Source: Liolophura sinensis
Lineage: Eukaryota; Mollusca; Polyplacophora; Chitonida; Chitonidae
DNA: 64,000 nucleotides
Assembly: GCF_032854445.1 (NCBI RefSeq)
Contig: NC_088300.1
Span: 16,335,191-16,399,190, forward strand
Direction of reading: 5' to 3'
Positions 1 to 12,200 of this stretch are shown one piece after another. The number at the start of each line of letters is the position of its first letter. Positions within the stretch are counted from its first letter, which is position 1. A model generated the notes under the pieces. The model was not told the origin of the DNA. It made no database searches and saw only the letters and a list, made by a program, of their open reading frames with translations. The translations under genes were made by a program, and so were the position numbers.

Positions 1-158
1 CATTAAAACATACAGCTTGTGATTTAAAAGTGATCGCTCCTCAGTTTAACTTGATCAGCCCAATCAATATATGTGAACTGTTCTGTCCGAACTCGTCATC
101 TTCTATATTTAATATTTGTACAAAATCAGACCATAATGTGTTGTCTCTAAAGACTTAC
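1..158 (-). other. Partial intron 77
   Basis: This is intron downstream of the exon 77 donor. No further A or B exon is seen before the window ends, so the next exon lies beyond base 1. Confidence 0.8.
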
Positions 159-255
159 CGTTTGCCACACATCTGCGCTCATAGGGACACTGGATGCCAA
201 AGTCACATTGTCCCGGCTCGGCGAAGCATCTTTGACCAGAAGGGCACGAATTTCC
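159..255 (-). CDS. Exon 77, module B38 (alpha class)
   Basis: 97 nt, phase 0 in and 1 out. It reads CPSGQRC, then CFAEPGQC and CPYERRC, and ends on VAN plus one base before donor GTAAGT. It is the last exon visible and closes the beta-beta-gamma-alpha block formed by cassettes 35-38. Confidence 0.9.
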
Positions 256-3200
256 CTTCAACAAAACAATCAAAACTATAACAGGAACGGTGTTGCGTCT
301 TGTGAAAACAGTTAATGGAAGTTGGCAATTCTTCCGTTTGCTGTCTGTTTCTGTTGGACCACTTACTTTTAACATTTTACCCAGTACTCCGTAAACTGAA
401 AGTCTCGAGAATGACATTTATGTGATTAAATGTAACAAGAAAGATCGGAAAGTTACACAGTTACAACCCAGCACACAACAGACTTACAACTACTAGAAAC
501 AAACATGGACTCTATTACAATATATAAAGCACCAGTGCAGGACATAAAGTATTAAGCAAGAAATCTTACATCACATGGGCTGGGGGCACACTCACTCCTG
601 GGACAGCCGGTCAGAGCGACTCCGTAAAGACAGATGATGTTGGGCAAAACATCCCGGCAATCTGAGATAAGAGGGGTAATGCAAAACACGTAAAGAGATG
701 AAGCTCATCTATTTGATCAAAATGTCAGGAAATCCTCATTCATTATCTCCACAATAAACACAGTTTGATTTGTTTTATTCCCTTCTTCGTATTTACACAA
801 AAATATCAAGGCATTTTTTTCAAAAATACTCGGAGCAAGGCTGACAAAAGAAAGCAATATAACCACTCATATGAAAATTACAAAGCCTTACTGTTTTCTT
901 GGCATCTGAAGGTGTATGGACAATTGGTCTGCATGGTGCAGTTGCCGGGTTCGGCGACGCATGAGCTTCCTGTGGGGCACGAGATCTCCTGTGACAGAGC
1001 AGAACTGGTAACGTCATGACCAATGCTCAGTCCCTTTAATGTTATTGTATATATAAAAAGTGATAACCACACAACATTTTGAGCAATTCTAGCCCAATGA
1101 GGTCTAATAAATTGAAATTAACGTCACTGCATCTTTTTTACCTAATTCTGCTTAAATCATGGAGCTAGGGGACTTGTAAGTTGCTACTATTTATGCATTT
1201 ACATGAACAGTTAGAATAAAACCCTGAGACAAGAGGCAGTATTTCACCGGATACGAGTGACCATCTCTATGCTCTAAGTCTTTATTTATACTACTGTCTA
1301 ATTAATCATTTGACTTCACATGTACACAATACATAAGATCAAATAATTTTTTAAAATGTCTAAAAATCCTCATGAAATTAATTTTCTTTGGATTTTCACA
1401 GTCTTTATTAAACACATCAGGTGAACTCACCGCACAGGGATTAGGCGCACACTGAACACGGGGACAGCCGATGGACTCAAAACCGAACAGGCACTGAACG
1501 TTCGTGGCCACATCCTCACATACTGCAGGAATAACCAAAGGAATGGCGAGAAATATATAGATTGATTATAGTACAAATCTGATCAGTTTTTACATATAAT
1601 ACAAGGAATCAAGATTTGTACTATTGTCACTAAGTACTAAAATTAATGATTTTTATGACATGATGGTATAAACATGAAGGTAACAAAACTAAGACTGTAA
1701 ACTACAAACTGTACTGAAGTTTTAACTTTTGGTGTCTACATGAGGAATACATTATTTGTTTCCACAGTATAATGCCTGTCTTAATGCGACCTAAACGTGA
1801 CCATGACTTAATGTCTATGTAGGCCTGGCATGCATTGCGTCAAACATACCAGTATAGTTTGCAATGCTTAAATTTTAAGATTCTATTTCCCGTCATATTA
1901 AGGAATAGTCACGCTAAAATTTTACGTTTTCATGCTTCCTATTCACAGGTAAAAAGCGGGGGTAACACCAGAATGCGATGCTTATACCCCCTTTATCTCA
2001 GAACTTCATGAACGTAGATTTCAATGAACGACTGCTTTTGCCCTTCTCTCGCAAGGTTTTAAGTCTTGCCCCACCTACCTGACTCCACACAGACGGCCTC
2101 GTGTGGACAGCTTACCCCGAACCTGCACTGTGTCGGTCTGGTCGTGCACGTTTGACCGTCTCCACAGTTAGCCAACTGGACGAAGAAAAAAATAATATCA
2201 CAACCACGAAAGCAACCAGGGAGATATTGTGGAAACAAGGCGGATTTGTTCTGATAGAAGCATCCTACAAGGTTAGACGAAATAGCATTTTCCAAGTGAA
2301 GGAATGTTTCTTAATGCATTCTTGCTTATGTATACTAAAGACTCACATAATTGACAGAATATCCGGGCATCATACTAACTTTGCAAAGACATTATGTACG
2401 AGTAAATCATTTTCACCTTTGATTCACACTGCGTGCCAATATGCTGGCTTGTAAAAATCCAAACTTCACTTCACTAAACTTGCCATAACGTAAATTTACA
2501 TCAATATATTCTATTTTTCGATAAAAAAGAACTATCCGATAAAACGGAAATCAATCTTCCAATACCCGGCAAAGACATTAATTCTTTTTGGAAGCATACT
2601 TAGATAGGCATACTAAAATCTCAATCACGAACGATAAATTTTGTTTATAAATATACCAGGCAAGGATCTGGTGCGCATGTGTCACGTGGACATCCAGTTT
2701 CTGCTATTCCAAACTGACAGTTTATGGCGAGGACTTGGGGACAATCTGGAACATAAAGTGCAGTAGAGTACAATGGAAATATCAAAAAAGACTACCATTT
2801 ATGTGATTATTTTTTTGCACGCACTAATGATGAGCATCACGGGAATATCTTGACACCAGAGAGTCTTAATTCTATGAATATCAACATCAATAACTTCCGT
2901 CTATCCATGTCGTACATCATTCGCTAGAAAACAGCCGCCATCAAAAAAAAAATCGCAATCACCAATATCACAGTTTAGACAGTCCGAACACGATCGGGCT
3001 AGTGTTAACCAAGGCTGATATTAAGCTGTTCTCGTCTAACTGATCCAATCACACTGACTCCATAAATATTCTAAAATCCATGTGACTGGGAGGTTTCATA
3101 CACTAACCGTTGTCGAGACAGACGGCTTCATAGGGGCAGAACGTTCCATAGCGGCACTGAGAGGGGCGACTGGAGCAGGTCTGACCTCGGGCACACTCTG

Positions 3201-6200
3201 TGGACTGAAGAGGGAAGAGGTGTGTCATGAAGACGATGGTGACATGATATATAATGTGCACTTAAGTAGTTCTCGGAGGAAAACATAAAGTGCCAACAAG
3301 ATTTAGTGGTAAGTGCAATATGGTAGGTACTTAAAACAGGTGAATCTATATAACAGGTCGTTTATTTTGAATCTTCTCTTCATTAACCCTCCTCTACGTC
3401 TAATGCTTACATCACCTCGTCCAATAATTCTTGAATGTATTAGGTTTTAGCCACCATTTCAAAATGAAAGGCGGGCATGTTTTTCGGGATAAAGGAAACG
3501 GATGATTAATCAGTTCTGGTAATCTTTATATCTAGCTGACCGGTTTACTGCTAATTACAGAAGATGGCAATTTTTTCCCGCGAAATGGCGACTCGGGTTC
3601 ATGCTGGATTGACCATTTTTCTCTTGCAGCCCATGGGTAATGTGGTACAAATTTCTCAAGTCAAAGACAGACAAGATCTTACTGGTTACCTAAACATCAC
3701 TTATAGGCCAGAGTGACTGTAGTCGGGAAGGTTTTGCTATTTTTCTAGGTTTAATTTTAAACAAGACTTTGATATCTTACCAAACATGGGTCCGGGGCAC
3801 AGGTGCTCCTGGGGCAGCCAACTTCCAAAATACCGAAGGGACAAGAGATGGAAAGAGTTTCTGCGCAATCTGCACATGGAAATACAACTCGGAGGTTAAC
3901 AGACAAGAAATTAGGAAAAGACATTCATATAGTCCCCAGGTGAATGCACTCCTTCCATACTGCATCATTTCACTGTTACATTATGGGTTACGACACATTT
4001 CTAATTTAAATCAAACACATTTGAGTCGTAATAAAGACAACTGTTTGCCATGCTCACCCAGTAAATAGAGCATGTGTTTGCCGCCCATAAAGGATTAAAC
4101 TAAGAGTTGCTTTCCACTAAAGAGAAACATAAAGCAGACAATTCTTTACCATTGTTGAGCCTCAATAAAATAAATAATTATCCCAAACCGTTAATTTCAA
4201 GACTTCAAATTTCACTCAGACTTTTTTTTAAAGTGTTCATGTAAATTCTTTAAACTTAGGACGGATGATGAAGATTGGGAAACACGTACCACTAGAAGCG
4301 CATACCCTGACATACGGGCACTCCAGGGCAAACGCGCATGTGCCCGGCTCTACAAAACACTTCTCTCCCGATGCACAAGGGTTGCCCTGCAACATTATAT
4401 TTATCTTGTTAACAAACACTTTTTGTACGCATGTTAGTGAAATTTATACCAGAAATATAAATGGTATATCACACAATATTACTTTGTGTTCTTCACAACT
4501 ACTATACGGACTGTGAACTGCATGTTAATGGTCACATGAGTCTGTGCACTGTGTCTCACCTCACACGGGTTAGGGGCACATGTGTTCCTAGGGCAACCCG
4601 TCAGTTCCACACCATACATACATCTCAAGTTCGGAAGAATTTCTCGGCAATCTGACAACATATAACACAAGCCATTCTTTACTCACCGTATACTGCACTG
4701 TTCTACAGGGTTAGGGGATTAACACAAACGTGCAGATACAAATTAAAACAAAGACTCTCAGTCCCTGACGGAATAGTGATTATATTTATTATGATCTCTC
4801 CAAACAAAGCACACCATATAGAGATGCATCAAACAATTCATTGTTATCGGTATAATATCGGTATATGGATTCATTAGTCTGGAATCCCTGGTTAACTCCA
4901 CAATGACAAGTGCTGATACTTACTCGTCTCCACACAAATGGCTTCATGCTTGCAGTCTATCCCGAACCGACACTGAGATGGCTGAGAGGTACATTTGAAC
5001 CCAGGGCCGCAGTCCGCAGTCTGTTACAATACAGAAAAAAACGCTTGAGTAAGTTCGATTTTAATTCTCTATAGTTACACAACTTTATGTTTTCAACCAA
5101 ATATTACAAGATGCGATATTTATATTGTTATTGGTATTGGTATTGTATGCTGAATGTGAGGACAACATAGCATTATGTTACTGGTCTATTCCAGACCAGA
5201 AACGTCTATTAAATTGCAAGTAACATCACTGCATTTTTTTTACCTAATTCTGGTTAAGCCATGGTGTTAGGGGCTGTGTAATTTGCCACTATTTATGCAT
5301 TTACATGAACAGTTAGAATAAAATGCTAACTGAGGTAAATTGAAAAGAGGCCGGATTTCACCACTTGTGTGAGAACATTTGCCAACTATCACACTGTCGT
5401 GGCAACTCTCTCTGGTTTTTCTCTCTTTTGCTGTACGTCTTAATTATATCATGTGGATTTTACCAGATATTACATGACAGATAAAGCCCGGTAGCTTCAT
5501 GGTGAATACAACCGCTTCTCACGTTATCTGCGCTGATAACACAATCACAACCATAAGAATATACAACCTTACCAAGCAAGGGTCCGGGGCACATGTATGG
5601 CGAGGGCAACCTTTACCCTCAAACCCGAAAGGACAGTTAACTGGCATTGTTTCGGCACACACTAAAATAAACAATAAAAATGAAAAAAATAAAAATTGAT
5701 ACCTGTATGTTATACCTGAGAAATCCAGTGAGCACAACCCTGAGACGTGTATACATATGCAACGTATAACTCCTGCAGTCTTCAATGTAAGGGTCAATAA
5801 ATATATCCCGTTATATACCTAGATGTGAAAGTCAAATTGCAAAACATTTACACATATGTTCAAATTAGCACCATTTTTCACTTCAGCCCGAATACAATCT
5901 TACCAGCAGGCCTGCATTCTGCGACGTAAGGGCATCCGGTTTTAAATTCACACGGTGTTCTCTTGGCGTAGCATTCCGTACCAGGAAGGCATACGACCCT
6001 CTGCAAACAGGTAGAAGTTTTACATCACAAGTGTGCCCTTATACCAGAACAAAGTATTACAGATAAACTATTATCATTCATTCCTATCACAACTTCAATT
6101 AAGTGCTGGCTCTGATGGTTACAGTACTGGCACGCTGCAACTATCAGGCCTTTGTGGACGCCCATATAGATATTCTAACTGAATGCAGGTGTGTTACATT

Positions 6201-9200
6201 TTGAGCACCTCGGTGCAACAGACAGAAACATACTTTATTCAGGTCATTATAGTATAATATTATATAATGTAACAGGTAAATGGCAAAGGTCAACACGCAA
6301 TAAATCAGCCAATCACTTCAAAGCGTCAGAAATAACTCACCGCGCAGGGGTTTGGCGCACACTGTGTTCGTGGACAGCCGATACTGTGGAATCCGAACTC
6401 ACACGACACTGCAATGGTTTCTTCACATACTGGCATGAAGAACAAGAATCGCCAATTAAAATGTGTTTTCCTCACGAAATATTTTTAGCTGCGAGTAAGC
6501 ATCTCTGTATAGCGGACGTTTTTTTCTGTCTGTCTGATCAAAGTTTCTTTGATCACATCTTTAACGTTGGCATCCTATACTTTAAAATGAGCCATTCACT
6601 AACGGTTACTCATGCGCAATTCAGGCAATTGGGCTCAACATTTGTCTCCAAACTGAAGAGTAAAGGAGCGCTGACTGGGTAATACTAGCACACAGATATT
6701 TTAGATGCACAATAAATTTCTGCAGTATTAGTTTGCACCTAGTTAAAATATATCGGAATTTTATCTGTTTTGGATAGAACTGAAAACGTTTTTGCCAGTA
6801 TTACTTCTTACCCCCATGCAGGTTACCACGATCACAAAATGCTATGACTTCACTTTAGCACCCACAACTCACAAAAAGGGTGGTCATGCTAGGTTTTTTG
6901 ATATGTTGTAGAGAAAAGTGCAAGCTGCATGTGGTGGTATGGCATCGTACCACACGAAAGCTAGGGGACATATATTTTTGAGGTTGAAGTTGACAAATTT
7001 ACTACACAAATAGTTAGGAGAATGAATGCGCTCGTGTAACCTACACGAGGGACTTTAGTGCAAAACGACGCGAAAAATTACGCGGGATGTCGCAGCTGTT
7101 GCATGTGAATTTGTGCTTGCTTTCAGGCCATATCTGATATAACTTTATTTATGAAGGAATCTCCTGACTTAAAGGCAAAAAAAACGCAAGTATGTATCTA
7201 AGGTTTTTGTAACTGAACACAAATTAGACTGCTACATTTCATCATTCAAAATGCATAAACTTATGGATCTATGAATGCATTCGCCGATTTGACCTTGAAA
7301 CGAATTATTTCGGGCAAAAAGTAGAATCTGATCTTTTAACACAGTTTTACTCGGATAAAAAAATTCCCCCAAATAGTTTCTAATGGTCTTTCAGTTGATA
7401 TATACTTCATTTTAGAGTGGTCTTTGCCTTTAAAGCGCCTTTCCAAGCCAACGAGAGCTAGATTAGAACTGATTAAGTGCCAGTAGACGTCTGGTAGAAT
7501 TCTGAGACCACCAAAATTAAACTTTATCCTTTATCTGACATATATCTGTGGCAAACAGATGTAGAATGAATTGGTGGGAATCGAACCGCTCGATATTCTG
7601 TAGCAATTGGTCTTCTTCTAATACTATGCAAACGAGATTACTTATTTTTAGAGAGACGACTACACAGACCACGCTATGTGTAAAGCATTTAATACAGAGG
7701 ACTATTTCAGAGAAGGCCAATTTCTCCGAACTTATCTCCCTCAATTTCAGAATAAGGTTAATTTTTCCAAATTAATGAACATGTTGTCAGGAGTAGAATT
7801 GGACGCTCACCGTTTGATCTGCACTCAGCTTCGTATGGGCAGTTCTCCTGGAAGCCACAAGTAGTGGGCTTGGCGAAACACGTACTGCCAGGTGGACAGG
7901 ATTTGAACTGAAACAATTACACATGTTAAATACTTGGATAGCCTTCACAGAAAATGTTCATGGAAAGCGTTCCCAGAGTATAAACAGGGAAAGGCATTTC
8001 CAGAGAATGTACAGGAAAAGGTGTTCATAGAGAATCTATTGGTTAAGCTTTCCCAGAGAATGTACAGGGAAAGCCTTCCCAGATGATGTAAAGGGGAAGC
8101 GTTCCAAGAGAATATACAGGAAAAGATGTTCCCAGAGAATGCACGTGTAAAGATATTCCCAGAAAGGTATAGGGAAAGGGTTAACGCAGAGAATTTACTG
8201 GGAAAGCGTTCCCAGAGAATGTACAGGGAAAGGTATTCCCAGAGAACATATAGGGTAAGCCTTCTCCGAGAATGTACAGGGAAAGCGTTCCAAGAGAATG
8301 CATGGGGAAAGCGTTGATAGAGAATGTAAAGGGAACGCGTTCCCAGAGAATGTACAGGGAAAGGTATTCCCAGAGAATATATAGGGAATGGTCCAAACTG
8401 ATGAACCCAATGGACATTCCAAATTGTTAACAACAAGTTACATTTTCAAAACAAGGAATATGTAAGGAGGAATAAATCAATAACTAAAGATGGTATAAAG
8501 GCGTCTGAGAAAAGCACTCAACAGTTTTCATGGATACAGGGAAGACAGTCGATACATAAAGGCATAATATCTCAACACAAACTTTAAACTCGCACGTTAC
8601 CGGTCATCGAATGCATGATAATGCCGAGAAACTTTTCCTTTTCATAAATACAAAAACTACACAATGCGCATAAACTGGGGTTGCTGTTTAGTGGATGTGA
8701 CTACCCATACTGATGTTCGCTTTTCTGAATGCTATGACAGTCAATGTGAAGACTGGTATATACCAAAGTGAAATAGATTGTCATATCTAGGATATTTGTT
8801 CTCAGGATTAGTGAACTCTTACATTGCACGGGTCGTCAGCACATTCTCGCCGGGGACAGCCGATATTCTTGAAACCGAACTCGCACGACATCGGAACTGT
8901 CTGCTCACACACTGTTGACACGACAACAACAACAAGGCTCAATTTCAACATCGCTACCCTAGGAAACACAGACTTTTCCGGAGAATGGCCTCGAAGGTAA
9001 GTTTTTTTTTTTTGTAAGTTTTTATTTTACCATACACTATTGCGAAATTTGTTATGATTCTCACACGAGAGTGCTTACTGTTGTAGACAATACGTGGCTG
9101 TAACATTAATTTACCTTTTCCTTTTTAGGCAGAAATGATCAAATAATTTCGTCATAATCTAGTTTAGTGTCAAAATCTATGGATAAAAGATCCGAAATCG

Positions 9201-12200
9201 TCATACACTGAACCTGTTTTCCAGAAAAACAGAACCCATACCAATAAATCATGACGCCTTCTTCCAAAACAACAACTGACGCCAATTCTTAAGAATGGTA
9301 ATGTACACTGATGGCGAAAAACTGATAAAACAAAGAGAAGACGACACCCGTAGACTTACCGTCCACTCTGCATTCTGACTCGTACGGACAGTGATTCTGG
9401 AACTCACACGGCTTATGCTTGGCGAAACAGGCTTGTCCAGGCGGGCAAGTTCGGGTCTAGAACGAACACGAAGTCGAACTTGATGGTTTTACAACACAAT
9501 TCTGCGTCTATTGGATACTTTTTCTCTTTTTATTCACAGCATATTTATTATTCCTCACGTAAACAAACAAACCATTTATCGGTGTTTAGTTACTATCATT
9601 TAGAATGCAGTAAAAATCGCTGATTCAGGTTAAATATTACTTACTTAAGATAAAAGATTAATAAAAATCGACTTGTGGGTTATTAGAATGCCAGGTGTGT
9701 GATAAGAATGGTTCATTGTTTTGGGGGATTGTGTGTTCTTTTCAGTTATCTTTTGCCCGAAATACCGTAACTTTATGCTCTTCCTTTGTGAAAATAATAT
9801 CTCTCAGCTTACACTACATGGGTCATCAGCGCATTCCCGTCGTGGACAGCCGATACTCTTAAAACCGAATTCGCAAGACACAGATATGGTTTCCTCACAC
9901 ACTGAAGGCAAAACATAAATGGTACAGTGGTCATTAATATTCTACAAACGCAAGTCAGGGTATTCTTTACACATTAATGAGTCAACCAGTCTCAGTGACC
10001 AAGATTGACGTTAAAATTTGTTACAAGGAGTTACTAAAAGGAGGAGAAATTTTCACCTTGTGACAGTTTAAGGAACCAAAATATCACTCTGTTTTATTTG
10101 ATGACCCAGTCAAACCGGACCTGCGACCAGGTTATGACCTGGCTGAGACCGAAAAATGTTGGAATCGCCAGCAAGCAAATCGTAGAAAGCGAGTGCGACT
10201 GGTCGCACAAGTCGGGGGTAATCATGCACCAGAGCAAGATCAGTCGTAGCAACTTAAAGGTTCATGATATCTGCGTCTGGTCATGCACAGTCGCACCTGT
10301 CGATCACGATCTGTCAAGATCAGTTGCACAACGTGGCGATTAGTGGTACCAGTTTTCAGTTCCCCGTGTATGCGAGTATATTTGGAATGACTTCTGAGGT
10401 TCAGTACTGTGTCCACTGCGACGACCGAAGGGCGACATAGTGAAATAGGAAACTGTTAATTTGGAATAGAAAACTTCAGCAAAGTTTCTTCTTGAGAACT
10501 AGGTGACTGCTGATGCCAACGCATGATCGCGAGCATTTATATCTCATCACATCAATCATATGACTGGCTGCAACTGACTTCGATCGCCATGATTACCTGC
10601 GATTGAGCCAGCAGTCATTAATGATTGCACGACCACGCGTACCACCAATCTCCCACCACGATGATCTACCAACAGCATTAAAGAGCAATCGCCGTCTGTG
10701 ACCGCTAAACGGGGTGGCCCAAAAACCGCCACCAATCACAAGATCCAGAAATCGCACGACCCGATGTGATTAAAACCTAAATAGATATATATAAATGCCA
10801 GCCACACACTTCAGAGTCAACTCCCTTACCATCAGCTCTACATTCGGACTCGTAAGGACAGTTGGTCTGGAATTCGCACGAGCCGACTTTGGCAAAACAG
10901 GTCTGACCGGTGGGACAAACTCGCGTCTGAAACAGTTAACGAGAGGTTTTTCGTTGATTTCTGGCAGAATTTTTGGAAACATTGATTCTAGACTTACTTC
11001 CACATATATCACAACCACGAACCTGTGAACACAAGTTTTTAACTGTACAGCATAGGGGTAAAATGTTTCTGCATAATTTATTTATTTATTTATTTGATTG
11101 GGGTTTTTACGCCGTACTCAAGAATATTTCACTTACTAAGGCCAGCATTAGGGTGGGAGGAAAACCCACGACCATCCGCAGGTTTGTTTCTGCATAATGG
11201 TACAAGGAAAGACACATATACGGCCCAGTTAGCGTTCCTTTAGTTCTTTGCCTTCCTCTCCAACCGTAAGTGGGAAGGTTTTGCAGCAACCTGCGGATGG
11301 TCGTGGGTTTTCCCCGGGCTCTGCCCGTTTTCCTCCCACCATATTGCTGACCGCCGTCGTATAAGTGAAATATTCTTGAGTACGGCGTAAAACACCAATC
11401 AAATAAAAGAAATAAATAAATAAATAAATTAATTTCTTTCAAGCTGGTGCCACTGTATTAAACTCAATTTGCACAAATACAACCAAAAGAGACCTGTTTT
11501 CAACAGCTTTTTAACGTAACATACTTTCTTTTCTTTGGATGAAAATCATGCAGTCATTATAAAGAATTCCACTCTCAGTATAACTTACCCCACAGGGATT
11601 GTCGGCACATTCTCGACGTGGACAGCCTACGCTTTTAAACCCAAACTCACAGAACACCTCTAGGGTTTCCTCACAAACTAAAAAGAGCAAATGGAAATTA
11701 ATTATCGGATATAATGTTTTTAACACATGGAAAAATGATAAGACTCATAACATAATATTACCGGCCCCGATAACACAGTTGGTAGAGCGTCCGCTTCGGG
11801 AGCGGTAGATCCAGGGTCAATCCTGGGTCGAGTAACGCCTAAGACTTTAAAAGAGGAAGTTGTGACTTCCACGCTTGGCGTTCAGCATAAAGGGGATAGT
11901 ACAACGACTGGTTGATCCGTATCAGTATAAGGGCTGAGCTACTAACTTGCCTTCGGTAAGGCGTCTCAGTTAAACAGCACTAGATAAAAGAGCGGTAGAA
12001 AGGCACATTATTAAGGTTCCTTCGTCGTCACATGACTGGAAAATTGTGAAGTACGACGTTAAACTCCGAGCACTCACTCACTCATAATATAATATAACAT
12101 AATATAATAATGCCTATAGCTCTATGTCTGTTCAGAGAGTATATTAAATACTGACCTTCAGGTCGACATTCCGCTACAAAAGGACAGTTATCCTGGAACT

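Noticed and set aside
3082-3288. Plus-strand frames over exons such as 71, 52 and 24
   Set aside because: These mirror the cysteine-rich exons on the opposite strand; the minus-strand reading has splice sites, phase and conserved motifs.
6191-6682. 163-codon plus-strand open frame
   Set aside because: It overlaps exon 64 in antisense, has no recognisable domain, and is best explained as a chance frame opposite a cysteine-rich exon.
7945-8436. Several open frames on both strands, up to 163 codons
   Set aside because: They follow from a 27-bp tandem repeat whose length is a multiple of three. The text is low-complexity, with no start or splice support.
11761-11840. Possible tRNA gene
   Set aside because: A and B boxes are present, but no complete cloverleaf forms and the unit continues into a SINE body with a second, similar copy at 59.8 kb.
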